Assembly (NCBI GenBank): GCA_038503065.1
Contig: JBCAMK010000001.1
Location: forward strand, 1,984,001-2,048,000
DNA: 64,000 nucleotides
Reading direction: 5' to 3'
Source: Paragyromitra xinjiangensis
Lineage: Eukaryota > Ascomycota > Pezizomycetes > Pezizales > Discinaceae
The notes beneath the pieces were generated by a model. The model was not told the origin of the DNA, did not search any database, and was given only the letters and a program-made list of their open reading frames with translations. The position numbers were made by a program, and so were the translations under genes. Shown here in pieces: positions 46,953 through 57,664 of this stretch; positions within the stretch are counted from its first letter, which is position 1, and every line of letters starts with the position of its first letter.

Positions 46953-48572
46953 TCAAGCAGGTCCTGCTGCCTCATAATCCTCATCCACTTCCTCCGTATC
47001 CTTCCCTTTCCCCTTATCCTTTGCTTTCCCCTTATCCTTCGCCTTCCCCTTATCCTTTGCCTTCCCCTTATCCTTTGCTTTCCCCTTCTCCTCCACTCCC
47101 TTCACTGCAGCCAAGGCTTCGGCAAGCGCTTCAGCCGTAAAATAATCAGGGTCCCCTGACGCAGGTGGCGTATCTGAGCCATCGTACTCCTCCGCAGGCT
47201 CCCCCTTAGGGCCCGGACCATCGTATGGGGCCCGATGAAGGACGACCAGCATCCTCGGAGCGGTTAGACCCTGTATCTGGGCCAGCCAGCCAGCAACATC
47301 CTCATCGTCGGCAAGAATAGTAGAGGTTGGGAAAGTCGTAGAAACCTCTCCAGGAACAGCATCCACAAGGGCTCCTAGCATCCTTCGAGGAGTACGGCCC
47401 GCAGGTAATCGCCTCGTGGCTACGCGAAGGCACTCGTTAAGGGTAGGAGCACTAATTATGGCAACCCAAGACTTGATTAAACCCCAATTGACCTCAGCCG
47501 GTGCTTCCCAGGGATAACGAGTCTCCTTGGTGGAAACCCTCCACCAGGCATCCGGGTCACAGAGCGTCACTCGGACTGCGACTTCTTTGAATTCTGAATC
47601 ACCCGCACGATAGTAAGCATCCTTCAGTCAAACAAATAGAAGATCATAAACAAAATCTTACCTTCCACATCGTTCTCTTTCTCGATCATACCAGTATCCT
47701 CTAGCTCTAAACGAATCTTGGTATCCGTCTGCTGCACCTGATGCAGGCAATCCCGAAGGAGACTCTGCATCGCCTGGTCTACCTGCTCCTTATCATCAGC
47801 ATGCCTTGAACGGTAGGTCACAATAGAATGATGCTCCTCAGCCCATTCTGTTAATGCTTCCCAGGCATTGGCGCTAGGATTGGCGATGCCTCGGATACCA
47901 TGCATCCTCAAATAGGATACAACATCACTCCGAAGGACGGTATAATGATGAGGATTATCCTCTCTGAAGCCAAGGAGTGGTTTGTAGTCGGTGGCCTTCA
48001 TGAGTTTTTTCTTTGGCGTTTCCTTCTTTGGCGCCTTTCCCTTTATTACCACTTTCTTCGGCGTTTCAGGCTTCTTCGGGGGTTTTGGGTCCTTCTTCGG
48101 AGTCTCCGTATCCTCCTTTGGGGTTTCCGGATCCTCCAATGGTTCCTTAGCTTTGCCTTTACCTTTATCCAGAGCAGCCATGGGAATAGAAGGAGACTGC
48201 GTATCCTTGAATGGTATAAGTACCTGGTCCAAAAAGAGGCGCCAAGCTTGAGTTGGGGGGGGAGTCGCGATATCAGTCCTCCGAGTGCGAGGAGTAGGAG
48301 ATGTGGGAGATGAAGGACCTGCGGAGAGGCGGGCAAACTTTCTGAGTTGATAGCCGTTGCTGCTAGACGGGCGTTTTCGTTCTTTCGAGGGAGTCTCTGT
48401 ATCTTTCGTAGGATTCTGAATAGCACTTGGTTCTGGTTCTGGATTCGATTTACTGGGAGTATTCACCGCCTATTTATATTAGCATCAACGTATCAAGATA
48501 CCCTGCGCCATGGAGTTTGCTCACCGCCCACTTCCCTGCGGAGTCTACTGCCGATTTGAGGATATTGGACAT
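46953..48572 (-). CDS. unrecognised lysine/proline-rich 498-aa protein of element F
   Basis: Three exons: 48525-48572, 47662-48469, 46953-47593, GT-AG introns, frame preserved; starts MSNILKSAVDSAGKWA. I do not recognise the family. Residues ~20-150 are disordered (Pro, Thr, Lys-rich, with DTETPKK and PKKPETPKK repeats). A folded-looking segment follows (YKPLLGFREDNPHHYTVLRSD...WEALTEWAEEHH). The second half has a compact region (DPDAWWRVSTKETRYPWEAPAE) and ends in five near-exact KGKAKD repeats and an acidic tail. The basic repeats suggest nucleic-acid or chromatin binding, but that is only a guess. It lies between the DUF6532-like gene and the divergent transposase, the position held by the SNF2-type gene in the giant elements; no helicase motif is visible. 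Confidence 0.7.
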
Positions 48573-49271
48573 CTTGAAACAGTAATATCAAGTTGGTTTA
48601 GGAAGGATATATAGTATCGTGAGCTTAGGCAAGCTAGGAGAGAAGGTTGCAGAGGATGGAGGAGAGCGAGGAGGAAGCTGAAGAGGAGGAGAAGCAGGAT
48701 TTGTTTGCCCTGGCAGCGTTTATGAGGTCATATATGAGGTATTGATAGGATCTGTGCGCAGGCTAACCCTAACCCACACCGAATCCTCTAAGCGACGCCT
48801 GCACCTCCTATTTTAGGATTAGCCTACCCCCATAGTTCAACCTCATATCAACACCCCCTGAACTCCGACGAGCAACAAACGAAAGCCTCCTACCTTTGCA
48901 AGCAGCAGAATCCTACTCTAGTGATCAATATCACTCCACTTCAGCGAGTTACAGCATCCTACTCCCTTCCAGCATCCTACTCCCTCTCAGCATCCTACTT
49001 CTCCTCGGCATTAGCATCCCCGAGGCTGATTTCCAGCGATCGCCGCAAATCCTCCACGGGGCAACATTCCATTCCCGTGCAAGCTCTAGCCTGCATCCCC
49101 CTAATAGTGAGCAAATATCCTACTTTCTACCAGCGATTATCAGCATCCTAATTTCTCTTAGCAAATATTAATATCGTACTTCCAGCAAGGGCATTCTACC
49201 GTTAAGCGAGCTCCAGCATCCATCCCTTAGCATCTTGCTCGCAGTTGATACACGGCATCCTTCAAGTTGAT
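48573..49271. promoter_or_regulatory. divergent intergenic region of element F
   Basis: About 0.7 kb between the divergent 498-aa gene and transposase gene; it must contain both promoters. It is crowded with GCATCCTAC/AGCATCCT units (48,950-49,010 and 49,140-49,260). No individual promoter element can be assigned. Confidence 0.5.
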
Positions 49272-52200
49272 ATGGAGGTTTCAAGATCCCGCTGCCCATT
49301 GTGCCGCCGCACCTACAGCTCAGCTCTGTCGTTGCATACTCACGTGATAGATATCCATCCTAAGCATGCCTCTATCGTATTTGGCCAAGGAGGCTCTCAA
49401 TCCGAGGAGGATGAACGGGATGGTGCAGCAGGCTCATGGCGCAAACAGAATCCAGACAGCGATTGGGAAGATATCTGCTCCAACTCGGAAGGAGGCACAT
49501 CATCGGATGGGAGCACTGCAGGTGGAAGTGAGAAGGATGACGAGAATCCTTCTGATACGGAGGATAATGACGGGAATACCAACACAGGGCCCATGCAGCT
49601 GCCTGGCCCAAGGATAATTCAATTTGCCGATGCAGCGTGCTCTTTGGGGGATGTGGAGGATCATCGAGAGGTTGTCGAATTCCTCCTCTCAAACCCCTAC
49701 GCTCCGTTTGAGACGGCTTTTGACTTCAAGCTCGCTAGGTGGATATTAGAGAGTGGGATAGCACAAACCCGCATCAACGAGTATTTCAACGAGGAGCTCT
49801 GCACTCCTACGCCAGGATTTAGGTCTGCCCATACGATGTACAGACTCCTCGATAGGATAGATCCTGATTTAGGCCAAGCGCACTGGCAGCGAGGGAGTTG
49901 TGAAGTCATGGAGGGGACGAGGAAAAGAGTGACGTGGTATTACTTCAGGCCAATACTGGCCTGTATCCAATACTTGCTCAAACAGCCGGCATATGCCAAG
50001 GATATGGTCTATCGTCCAGTTCGAGAATACAACGACAGCGGAGAGAGGATGTATTCTGAGCTGCATACAGCAGACTGGTGGTGGGAAATACAGGTTAGCT
50101 ATTCCCTCCTACGTATCCATTATTCTGCTAATTCTCGTGGCTAGGAAAGCTTACCTCACGGAGCCACGGTGATTCCAGTCATCTGCGGCTCGGATGGCAC
50201 ACATCTCACCAATTTCTCAGGTGATAAGAAGGCTTGGCCAATCTACTTGACGATAGGGAATATCCCTTCCGAAGTTCGAAATAAGCCAACGAATATGGCT
50301 ATGATTCTCGTGGCGCTCCTCCCAATCCCTCCAAAGTTTACAAAAGACAATTCAATCAATAGACTCCGAGAAGCCAATAGAGATATACTGCACGAGGTCC
50401 TCAGCATCCTTTTCAAGGATATGAAAGAGGCTGGGATGACTGGAATCCGATTAGCATGTGCGGATGCTCAGTACCGAATGTGCTATCCAATCCTTTGTGC
50501 TTGGATGGCTGACCACGCAGAGCATTGCCAACTCCACAACCTGCAGCAAAACGCCTGCCCAAAGTGCGAGGTCAAACCAGACCAACTTGGTGAGCAAGCC
50601 AGCAGCCCGAAACGAAACGATAAGGAGTATCAGGAAGTGGCGCAATCCTTCGCCGATACTGGAGATCCTCAGGAGTTGGAGTATCTCGTCGAACGAGGGC
50701 TGAAAGCGCCATTCAACGTCTTTTGGGGGATGCCACACCTCCCTCGCGCTGGGGACCTCCACAAGCCAGACCTCCTACATAACATCTATCTCGGTTTATT
50801 GAAGCATCTGATGGAGTGGATAGAGAGCTTCCTTGAGAAACACAAGAGGCTGCAAGCATTTGACGAAGTCTGGATGTCGATACCCCCCTTCCCAGGCCTG
50901 GCTAGGCCAACTAAAGCCTATCGAGAGGTTTCCCAGTGGCAGGGCAAGGAGATGCGCAATCTCGGCCGTATCCTTCTCGGAGCCTTTGCAGTTGCGCTGC
51001 TCCATCCGTCGAAGGATGAGCTATATCCTTTCAAGCGAGCTATCCTTTGCGTGCGGAGTTTTATCGATTTCCACCTTATGGCACAGTATCGGAGCCATAC
51101 ACCTGAAACCTTGCGATATATGGATCAATACCTCGCCGACTTCCACCAGCATAAGGATATCTTCCTAGAATTCAGAGCCTCGAAGAAGGCAAGCGCAAAG
51201 GCACGGGCAACAGTCAAGCGCTTGAAGCTATCGCAGGATGCCCGACCTCCTCTTGCAGGATCAAGAAAAAGACGATTGGAGGATGCAGATAGGCTTGAAA
51301 GGAGAGAGCTACTCGTTGAAACGCAGCAGGAAGAAAGCCACTTCAACTTTCCAAAGATGCACCTCCTAATGCACTTCCATGAGCATGTTGAGCGGTATGG
51401 AGGGATCCCCATGTTTTCTACCGAGGTTGGGGAGACAGCACATCGGCAGCAGATCAAAGAAGGATATAGGGCATCCAATAAAATCGATTCGACGAAGCAA
51501 ATCCTGCGCTACTATGCACGTCGACAAGCATTGGGTATGCGTATATTGAACCTCCGGGCCCTTTACAGGGATCTTTGAGCCTCCCAATTACGGGGATGCT
51601 GAGCCTCCCAATTCGCAGCTGCACAATATCCTTAGGCCCAGACGATCCGAGATCCAACATATAGGAGAAAGAGCATCCCTCCGGCGATTATGTGGTCGAC
51701 AAGCGAAGATTTCCCTTCTGCATGACATCATCTCCCTAATGAATATTCCGGATCTACCGGAACGAATACTATATTACAGCAGTCAGAATTTGAAGGATGA
51801 GCGTCGTCTTGAGGAGGATACAGAGGCTCTTCTTACATACCCAGCTGAGATGTTCTCTCACCTTCGAGTCCCTGTGCCTATGTTTCAGCGGCCTGAGGAG
51901 TTTGAGCTTCATCGTGTGAGATGCACAGGGGAGCGAGCGTTTAGGGGTCGAGCTCCACGAAACGATTGGGTGTGGGTCCAGGTAGGAGACGAGAGCCAGT
52001 TTGGTGCTCTTCGAGGACGCCTTCCAGCCAAGGTGCTTTGCCTCTTTAAGATTCGAGATCCTCATACAGAGTACACACATCGGCTAGTCCTTGTGAGGAT
52101 GCTACGAGCCTTTCCAGGTGGAGGTAGGATTACGGACATCCATGGGATGGTGAGAGTATCTACTAGGCTGAAGGATGATCGATTCGTTGTGGGGATAAAG

Positions 52201-52326
52201 AATATCATGGGAATCGCGCATCTCATTCCCGAGCAGCCGGAGCTCCAGGAGAATAATACTAAATGGCTGGTCAACAACCGAATTGACCTTACAACGTTCA
52301 ATGAGATATATACATTAGAGAATTGA
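49272..52326 (+). CDS. Plavaka transposase of element F
   Basis: Exons 49272-50093, 50145-51534 and 51569-52326 (989 aa, continuous). ATG 49272 precedes a C2H2 finger (CPLCRRTYSSAL...HVIDIH) and an acidic linker. Plavaka-class hallmarks follow: the WWW segment ending exon 1, GATVIPVICGSD, LTNFSGDKKAWPIYLTIGNI, the cysteine pair CPKC after MADHAEHCQLHN, then the HLPRAGDLHKPDLLHNIYLG block and GETAHRQQIKEGYRASNK. Such transposases use a DDE-type nuclease and cut at the element ends. The second intron would be only 34 nt (GTATGC...TTTACAG), yet it restores an open frame of 250 codons. The alternative is a frame-breaking mutation. The first intron has the same position and phase as in the giant-element transposase. 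Confidence 0.88.
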
Positions 52327-52876
52327 GGATGCTGAGTATCCTCGCAAGACTAGGAACTTGGAAGCATGAGTGGATTAGGAAACTGGGCATCCTCGAGGAT
52401 TAGGAGCTTGTACATAGTCAGGGACTCGGACTCAGAGAACATAGAGTAGACGAAGGATTAGAGAGAGTAGACGAAGGATGAGAGCAGGAGTGAGATGGAA
52501 GTAGGCGTAGGATGCTTAACATCCTACGTGGCAACACTGCATCATTTGAACGAATAGAGCCAATAAAATCTAAATACTGCGTACTTGGCTGCAATTACTA
52601 AGCAAAGCACTTGAAAATTTGCGGGAAAGAGAAGCATTATCCTCCTAGAGATATGAATAAGTTGTTAGGCGCTCCACGAGCTAACTGCAGTGACGAAGAG
52701 CACCCATTTCCTCCAGGAGATAGCTGGAGTCGAAAGGATTAGGTATATCCTCCAGGAGGAAATCGTAGCGCAACCACTCCTCAAGGAGGTCAGGGAGCAC
52801 ACGGAGGTTGAGGAGAAAATTGCCTCCCCGGGAGACGTGCCCAAACTCCAGGAGGTGATAATTATTTTTACTGATG
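52327..52876. repeat. F right sub-terminal region
   Basis: Non-coding. Repeats of GAGGATGC/AGGATTAG in the first half and CTCCAGGAGG/TCCTCCAGGAG palindromic units near 52,710-52,860 lead to the terminus TTTTTACTGATG. Likely transposase-recognition region by position. Confidence 0.55.
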
Positions 52877-53234
52877 TAGGCCCTCGAGTATGGTCATATA
52901 TTCCTATTTATATCAAGAGATGTCAGAGTGTACGATGTCAGAGTACGTGATGTCAGAGTGGGTGTTTGGATCGATATACCTGAAGTTTTCCCACAGGTTG
53001 CTGGCCGGCGGGGACAATATTCCTGGTGGTAACTTGCGCTAGTGAAGGCGACTGAGCAGTGGTATACTTCGTCTTCCATGCTACTAGCTCCGAAACGGCA
53101 TCGGTAACAGCATCTGAGCTGAGGAAATCTTGCGTCTCCGACTTGTCCAACTTAAAGGCGGTTCTCACATTTTCGACGGTATAATTAGATGCGGCTATCG
53201 GCCACTCTCGGATAGTACCACCTGCTTGTGCCAT
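52877..53234 (-). pseudogene. SNF2-type gene remnant of outer element (first exons only)
   Basis: Exon 1 (52980-53234, 85 codons, starts MAQAGGTIREWP) is intact, including the stretch that is frameshifted in the inner copy. The intron 52904-52979 holds TGTCAGAGT repeats. Exon 2 survives for only about eight codons (EYMTILEG) before element F. Everything downstream of it in the inner copy (23,162-29,671) is missing here. Confidence 0.85.
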
Positions 53235-53789
53235 TGTCAAGTCGCTATCGGAATAGGTATGCTAGTACTGTCAAAGGAGTCGCTTGGGTGGAGGACTCGG
53301 ATAGGCGAGTATAGACCTGTAGCTAGCCGGGCGAGCGGTCTCTTTATATACATAGCGGGGTATAGTCCTCTGACGTTGATTGTTCGATGTCTTCGATGCC
53401 CAAATGCTGCTTCCCGAGACTGCAAGGGTGATGGTGGTTGTGGTGGTGGTGGTGGGTGGTGGTGGTGAGGCGGAAGCGGAGGTTGAGGTTGTTGTGTTTG
53501 TTCAATGACGTTGGCGGCTGGTCTAGCCAGGTTAGGTGCTTCCGGCTGCAGCCTCGTTTCCCGATCCGGCTCCAACTTCCAGTATCCCTTTAACAAGCAA
53601 ACAAAGGCAGTCAACAGCCCCAACGAATCTGACCTAATACGTCCACCCAAATCTCGCCACGTCAGAGTTAGAATTGGTTGGTGTCAGTGTCAGTGTCAGT
53701 GTCAGTGTCAGTGTCAGAGCTAGAACCCTTTGTTTTTGCTTCGTTTGTTCGATTGTCTAACTTTAAGCAGCGACCTCGCCGTCCTTTCA
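53235..53789. promoter_or_regulatory. divergent intergenic region, outer giant element
   Basis: Shared 5' spacer of the SNF2-type and transposase genes. It has a GGT run near 53,435-53,470 and GTGTCAGTGTCAG repeats at 53,680-53,720. It is 555 bp long and lacks the solo LTR and copy B found in the inner copy, so it shows the ancestral arrangement. Confidence 0.55.
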
Positions 53790-56659
53790 ATGCCCTCTGG
53801 ACTGGATTTTCTTTGTGGAATCTGTGGAAAGTCCTTTGTTAGCCCAGGTGGCTTGACTGTCCACCATCGTCGAACTCACAATAAGCAGTCCCGAGATCGC
53901 GTAAGGTTCAATGAAGACGACGCGGACAATGGCTGCCCTGGACAGGAGGAGGAGGAGGAGGAGGAGGAGGAGGAGGGGGGGGGTGCGCCCCGAAGACCGG
54001 ATACTTTTCCTGATGCGGGCATTGCTCTACCATGCCCACCAGCAACTCATCCATGCGATAGCCCCGATTGGCATCCTTTGTTTCCTTTCGAATCAAAACT
54101 ACAATGGGACTTCTGCCGTACCCATGTAGAGGAGAATACGGGAAAGGCCGCCCTGGATCGCATGATACGTCGTGGAATATTCAATGACAAGATCAATATT
54201 AAAAGTGCCGATCATTTCCGTGAGTTGATACATGCTATGGACGACGGACTTGACTGCGAATGGATGGAGGGTACGATTAATATCGAAGGTGAAGAGGTGG
54301 AATACTGGTATCGAGATCCAATGGCAATCCTGAGATATCTTTTCGGCCACCTACCTTTCAAAGACCACTTGACTTATTCTCCGATAAAGGATTATGGTTC
54401 CGATGGCAAACGATTATATTCTGAGATGTGGACAGGCAACTGGTGGTGGCGGCAACAGGTAAAAGCCCTTCCAGTCTCGGCTCTCTGACTCCGACCCTGA
54501 CACCAACTCTGACACTGACACTGACACTGACACTGACGTTTATATTGACTTCTTCGAACTAGGAGAATGCTCCCCAGGGGGCAACGATTGCGCCGATTAT
54601 TATCGGTAGCGACAAAACAATGCTATCCACATTGAGCGGTGATAAGAGCGCATGGCCAGTATATATGTCGGTTGGAAACCTCGCGAAAAAGAAACGACGA
54701 GCCGTCAGAATGAATGGGTTGGTCTTGCTTGGAATCCTCCCTAAAATCCCAAAGAACCCAGCAAGAGAAACGACGAGAAAGACCTTTCATGAGGCAATCC
54801 GGCAGATGTTACGCCCTTTAGAATCCACAGGCCGGGAAGGGGCAGATGTCGTTTGTGCAGACGGATATACAAGGAAAGTCTTTCCCCGCATTGCGACATG
54901 GATAGCCGATTACCCAGAAATGGTCACTCTGACATTGGTAAAGTCTATGTGGTGCCCTCGGTGCGAATGCACCCCCGACAACTTGAGTACTCTGACTGGG
55001 GCCCCGCCTACCCCCAGAGATCCCACCCGCTATGCTCTAATGTCGACAGCGGAGCTCGAAGCCGTAGGGCAGTGGAGATTTGGTTTCGAAAACTTTGCCG
55101 TCCACCACGTCCACTGCAATATCTATCATGCAATCAATCCAGACCGGCTTCATCAATTACTCAAGGGTGTCCTGAAGGACCATACATGGAAGTGGGTATG
55201 TACATATCTCGTACAGGAGCATGGACCACACGTCATCGTGGAGATCGATCAGCGGTTCGCAGAGATACCCCTGTTTAGTGATCTGAAGAACTTCGGTCAC
55301 AAATTTTCCCAGATTTCTCAGTGGACGGGGGCGGAATACAAGCACATGCTGAAGGTGTGGATCGGCGTCCTAACGCCATTTTTTAAAAGACGGCCGGAGC
55401 ACTTGAGATGTCTGAAACATCTTACTGAATTCATTATGTTTGCCGGCTATCACTCCCATACAGAGGACACCCTGGAAATGATGGATAAAGCAATGGCGGG
55501 CTACGAGTCTCTTTTGGGGAACTTCGTGGAATCCAGGGACTCTGGAAACTTTGACCGCATACCAAAGCTTCACATGATGCGCCATTACGCCGAGAGTATA
55601 CGCGACTTCGGATCATGTGACAACTCTGACACGGAGCAAAGTGAAGCCGCGCATTCCTGGATGATCAAAGAGGCCTATCGATCAACGAACAAGGTAAAGC
55701 CGCTTTTGCAAATGCTAAGATGGGAGGATAGATTGTTCAAACTTAAAGGACGAACCGCGCTGCTGCAACATCTGATAAATACCGGCTCACGATGGGCAAC
55801 AGTCTGTTTATCTCTTGTGGATGAGTTACGAGTCGGTCGGAAAGAAAGGAAAACTGTCATAAGTGGGCATATTCCCAAGCAAATTTTGATGGGGAAACTG
55901 CAACTACCACGCCACATCAACATGTCAGCGTCAGAGTTGACACCTACGTCAGAGTTGGCACCTACGTCAGAGTTGGCGCCCACGTCAGAGTTGGCGCCCA
56001 CGTCAGAGTTGGCGTCCGCGTCAGAGTTGCTGAAGCTTGTACGGGATTATCTCTTTACAATCCAACCCGGGACGAACACTAGTTATCATTTGACACAATA
56101 TCGAAGCAGTATCCCCTGGATTGCAGCACAAAAGGTTACGATGGGCACAGGAGTGGTGGCCAGCTTCCCTTCTCACAACGATCCCGAGGAATTCTACACA
56201 GAATTTGCGCGATGTGTGACCGATTGGAGGAGAGATGGCTCCCGGTACGACCACGTCCTCATTCAGACAGAGCCTGGGGTTAGTGGGCCTAACCAGAGCT
56301 ACTTCAATGAGACTGGCTTGAAGCCGGCAGAGCTCATTTGTGTTTTCACCTTCATCGACAAGGTCCCCGATGGAAATAAAGACAACGGTCGTCCAAAGTT
56401 TCGCAAAATAGGCCACGAACTGGCGTTGGTGGAATATCTGACTGTGATGAATGCCGGTAGACCTAACCCAAACAGCGGCATGATAGAAGTCCGTAAACAC
56501 TCGGAGCTATCGGATACCGGAGCCACGACAAAGCGGAGAATTATTCCAGTGAGCCGTATATCCCGTGCTGTTCACCTCATCGCTGCAGAGGCAGGCAAAA
56601 AAGGGCGATATTTCATCAACAACTACATCGATCTAGAGATGTTTAACACAGTTTATTAA
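53790..56659 (+). CDS. Plavaka transposase of outer giant element (intact)
   Basis: Exons 53790-54458 and 54563-56659 (921 aa). The start MPSGLDFLCGICGKSF is the first ATG ahead of the C2H2 finger (C-x2-C-x12-H-x4-H). A Glu run (EEEEEEEEEGGG) is expanded compared with the inner copy. The WWW segment ends exon 1; exon 2 opens ENAPQGATIAPIIIGSDK. Then LSTLSGDKSAWPVYMSVGN, the CADGYTRK segment, WCPRCEC, and a C-terminal region with SEAAHSWMIKEAYRSTNK, parallel to the F transposase. Residues ~675-710 contain tandem PTSELA repeats encoded by TCAGAGTTGGC units. The 104-nt intron consists partly of CTGACA repeats. No lesion is seen, so this could mobilise both giant copies. Confidence 0.9.
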
Positions 56660-56730
56660 GCAAAGTCAGTGTCAGAGTGTCGGTGTCAGAGTGTCGGTGT
56701 CAGAGTCGGTGTCAGAGGCGAAGTCCCAGT

Positions 56731-57075
56731 GTGTCGAGATCGAGGACAACAAGGAGGGAATTCCTCCAGACCAGCAGCGTCTCATTTTCGACGGCAAGCT
56801 AGGCTACCCAGAAGGAGTCGACTTTGTACTTGGTCCTTAGTCTTCGTGGCGGTTCTCAGTAGATCGGACGGCAACCACAGGACGCGATTACGGGAAATGT
56901 TTTCATATTCGTGTTGGATGAGAACAAGGAAGGCATTCCTCCAGACCAGCAGCGTCTCATTTTCGACGGCAAGCTAGGCTACCCAGAAGGAGTCGACTTT
57001 GTACTTGGTCCTTAGTCTTCGTGGCGGTTCCCAGTAGATCGGATGGCAACCGCAGGACGCTATTACAGGGAATGT
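56731..57075 (+). repeat. polyubiquitin-derived repeats, outer copy (two units)
   Basis: Two units matching the array at 36427-37290, with KEGIPPDQQRLIFDGK in the second and EGIPPDQQRLIFDGK in the first, about 75 bp after the transposase stop. Fewer units than in the inner copy, so the array has expanded or contracted. Confidence 0.85.
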
Positions 57076-57119
57076 TTTCATATTCATGTTGGATTAGGAT
57101 AGGTCTTTAGCTAGTACTT

Positions 57120-57664
57120 GAGGTGTTTCTGTTTCTTGTAGCATACTAGTAGCGAAAGGGCTTATACTAGCGAACATAGTGAAAGCATGTCTAGTAGCGA
57201 ATCAAAGGGCTTACACTAGCAAACATAGCGAAAGCACGTAAAATAGTAGGCACGTCAGAGTTAGTGGTAGACATGTCAGAGTTGGCGGTAGAGTGCACGG
57301 ATATTAGCGAGCATGGTGAAAGCCCGCGGTAGCAATGCTAGCAAAATGGTAGACATGTCAGAGTTGCACGGATATTAGCAAGCACGGTGAAAGCCCATGG
57401 TAGCAATGGTAGCAAAATGGTGGGCACGTCAGAGTTGGTGGTAGAGTGCACGGATATTGGCGAAAGGCCATGAAAGGAGAGTTAACACACAAAGCCTCCC
57501 AAAAGGATACGGGAAGGCTACGAGATTGCTCGCTAAAGACGCCATACGCTATGAGAGACTACCAAAAGCACGGATATGCTATGGGAAGCGTGTGGTAGGA
57601 CCCATATGTTACGCGAGACTACCGGAAATTGCTAAATTTTACCGCGGCCTACGACTTTTTTGGG
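57120..57664. repeat. right sub-terminal repeats, outer copy
   Basis: Same repeat types as 37,320-37,960, with fewer units (GGTAGACATGTCAGAGTTG, GAGTGCACGGATATTAGCG). Confidence 0.7.

Larger units (their letters stand above)
40122..52876. mobile_element. element F, second Plavaka-class transposon (left end missing)
   Basis: Carries a DUF6532-like gene (-), a lysine-rich unknown gene (-) and a Plavaka transposase (+), the same general plan as the giant elements but with unrelated sequence. The right end is TTTTTACTGATG at 52876, followed by ta; the SNF2-type gene it interrupts reads CGACTAGGCC in the inner copy, so ta is the expected duplication. No matching left end is seen next to copy C, so the left terminus is gone. 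Without copies D and E it is about 9.2 kb. ATCCTCC-like motifs are spread over the whole length. Confidence 0.82.

Noticed and set aside
53410..53475. GGT-run encoded Val/Trp-rich and His/Pro-rich frames in the divergent spacer
   Set aside because: Trinucleotide repeat in a promoter region shared by both giant copies at different lengths; no protein support.
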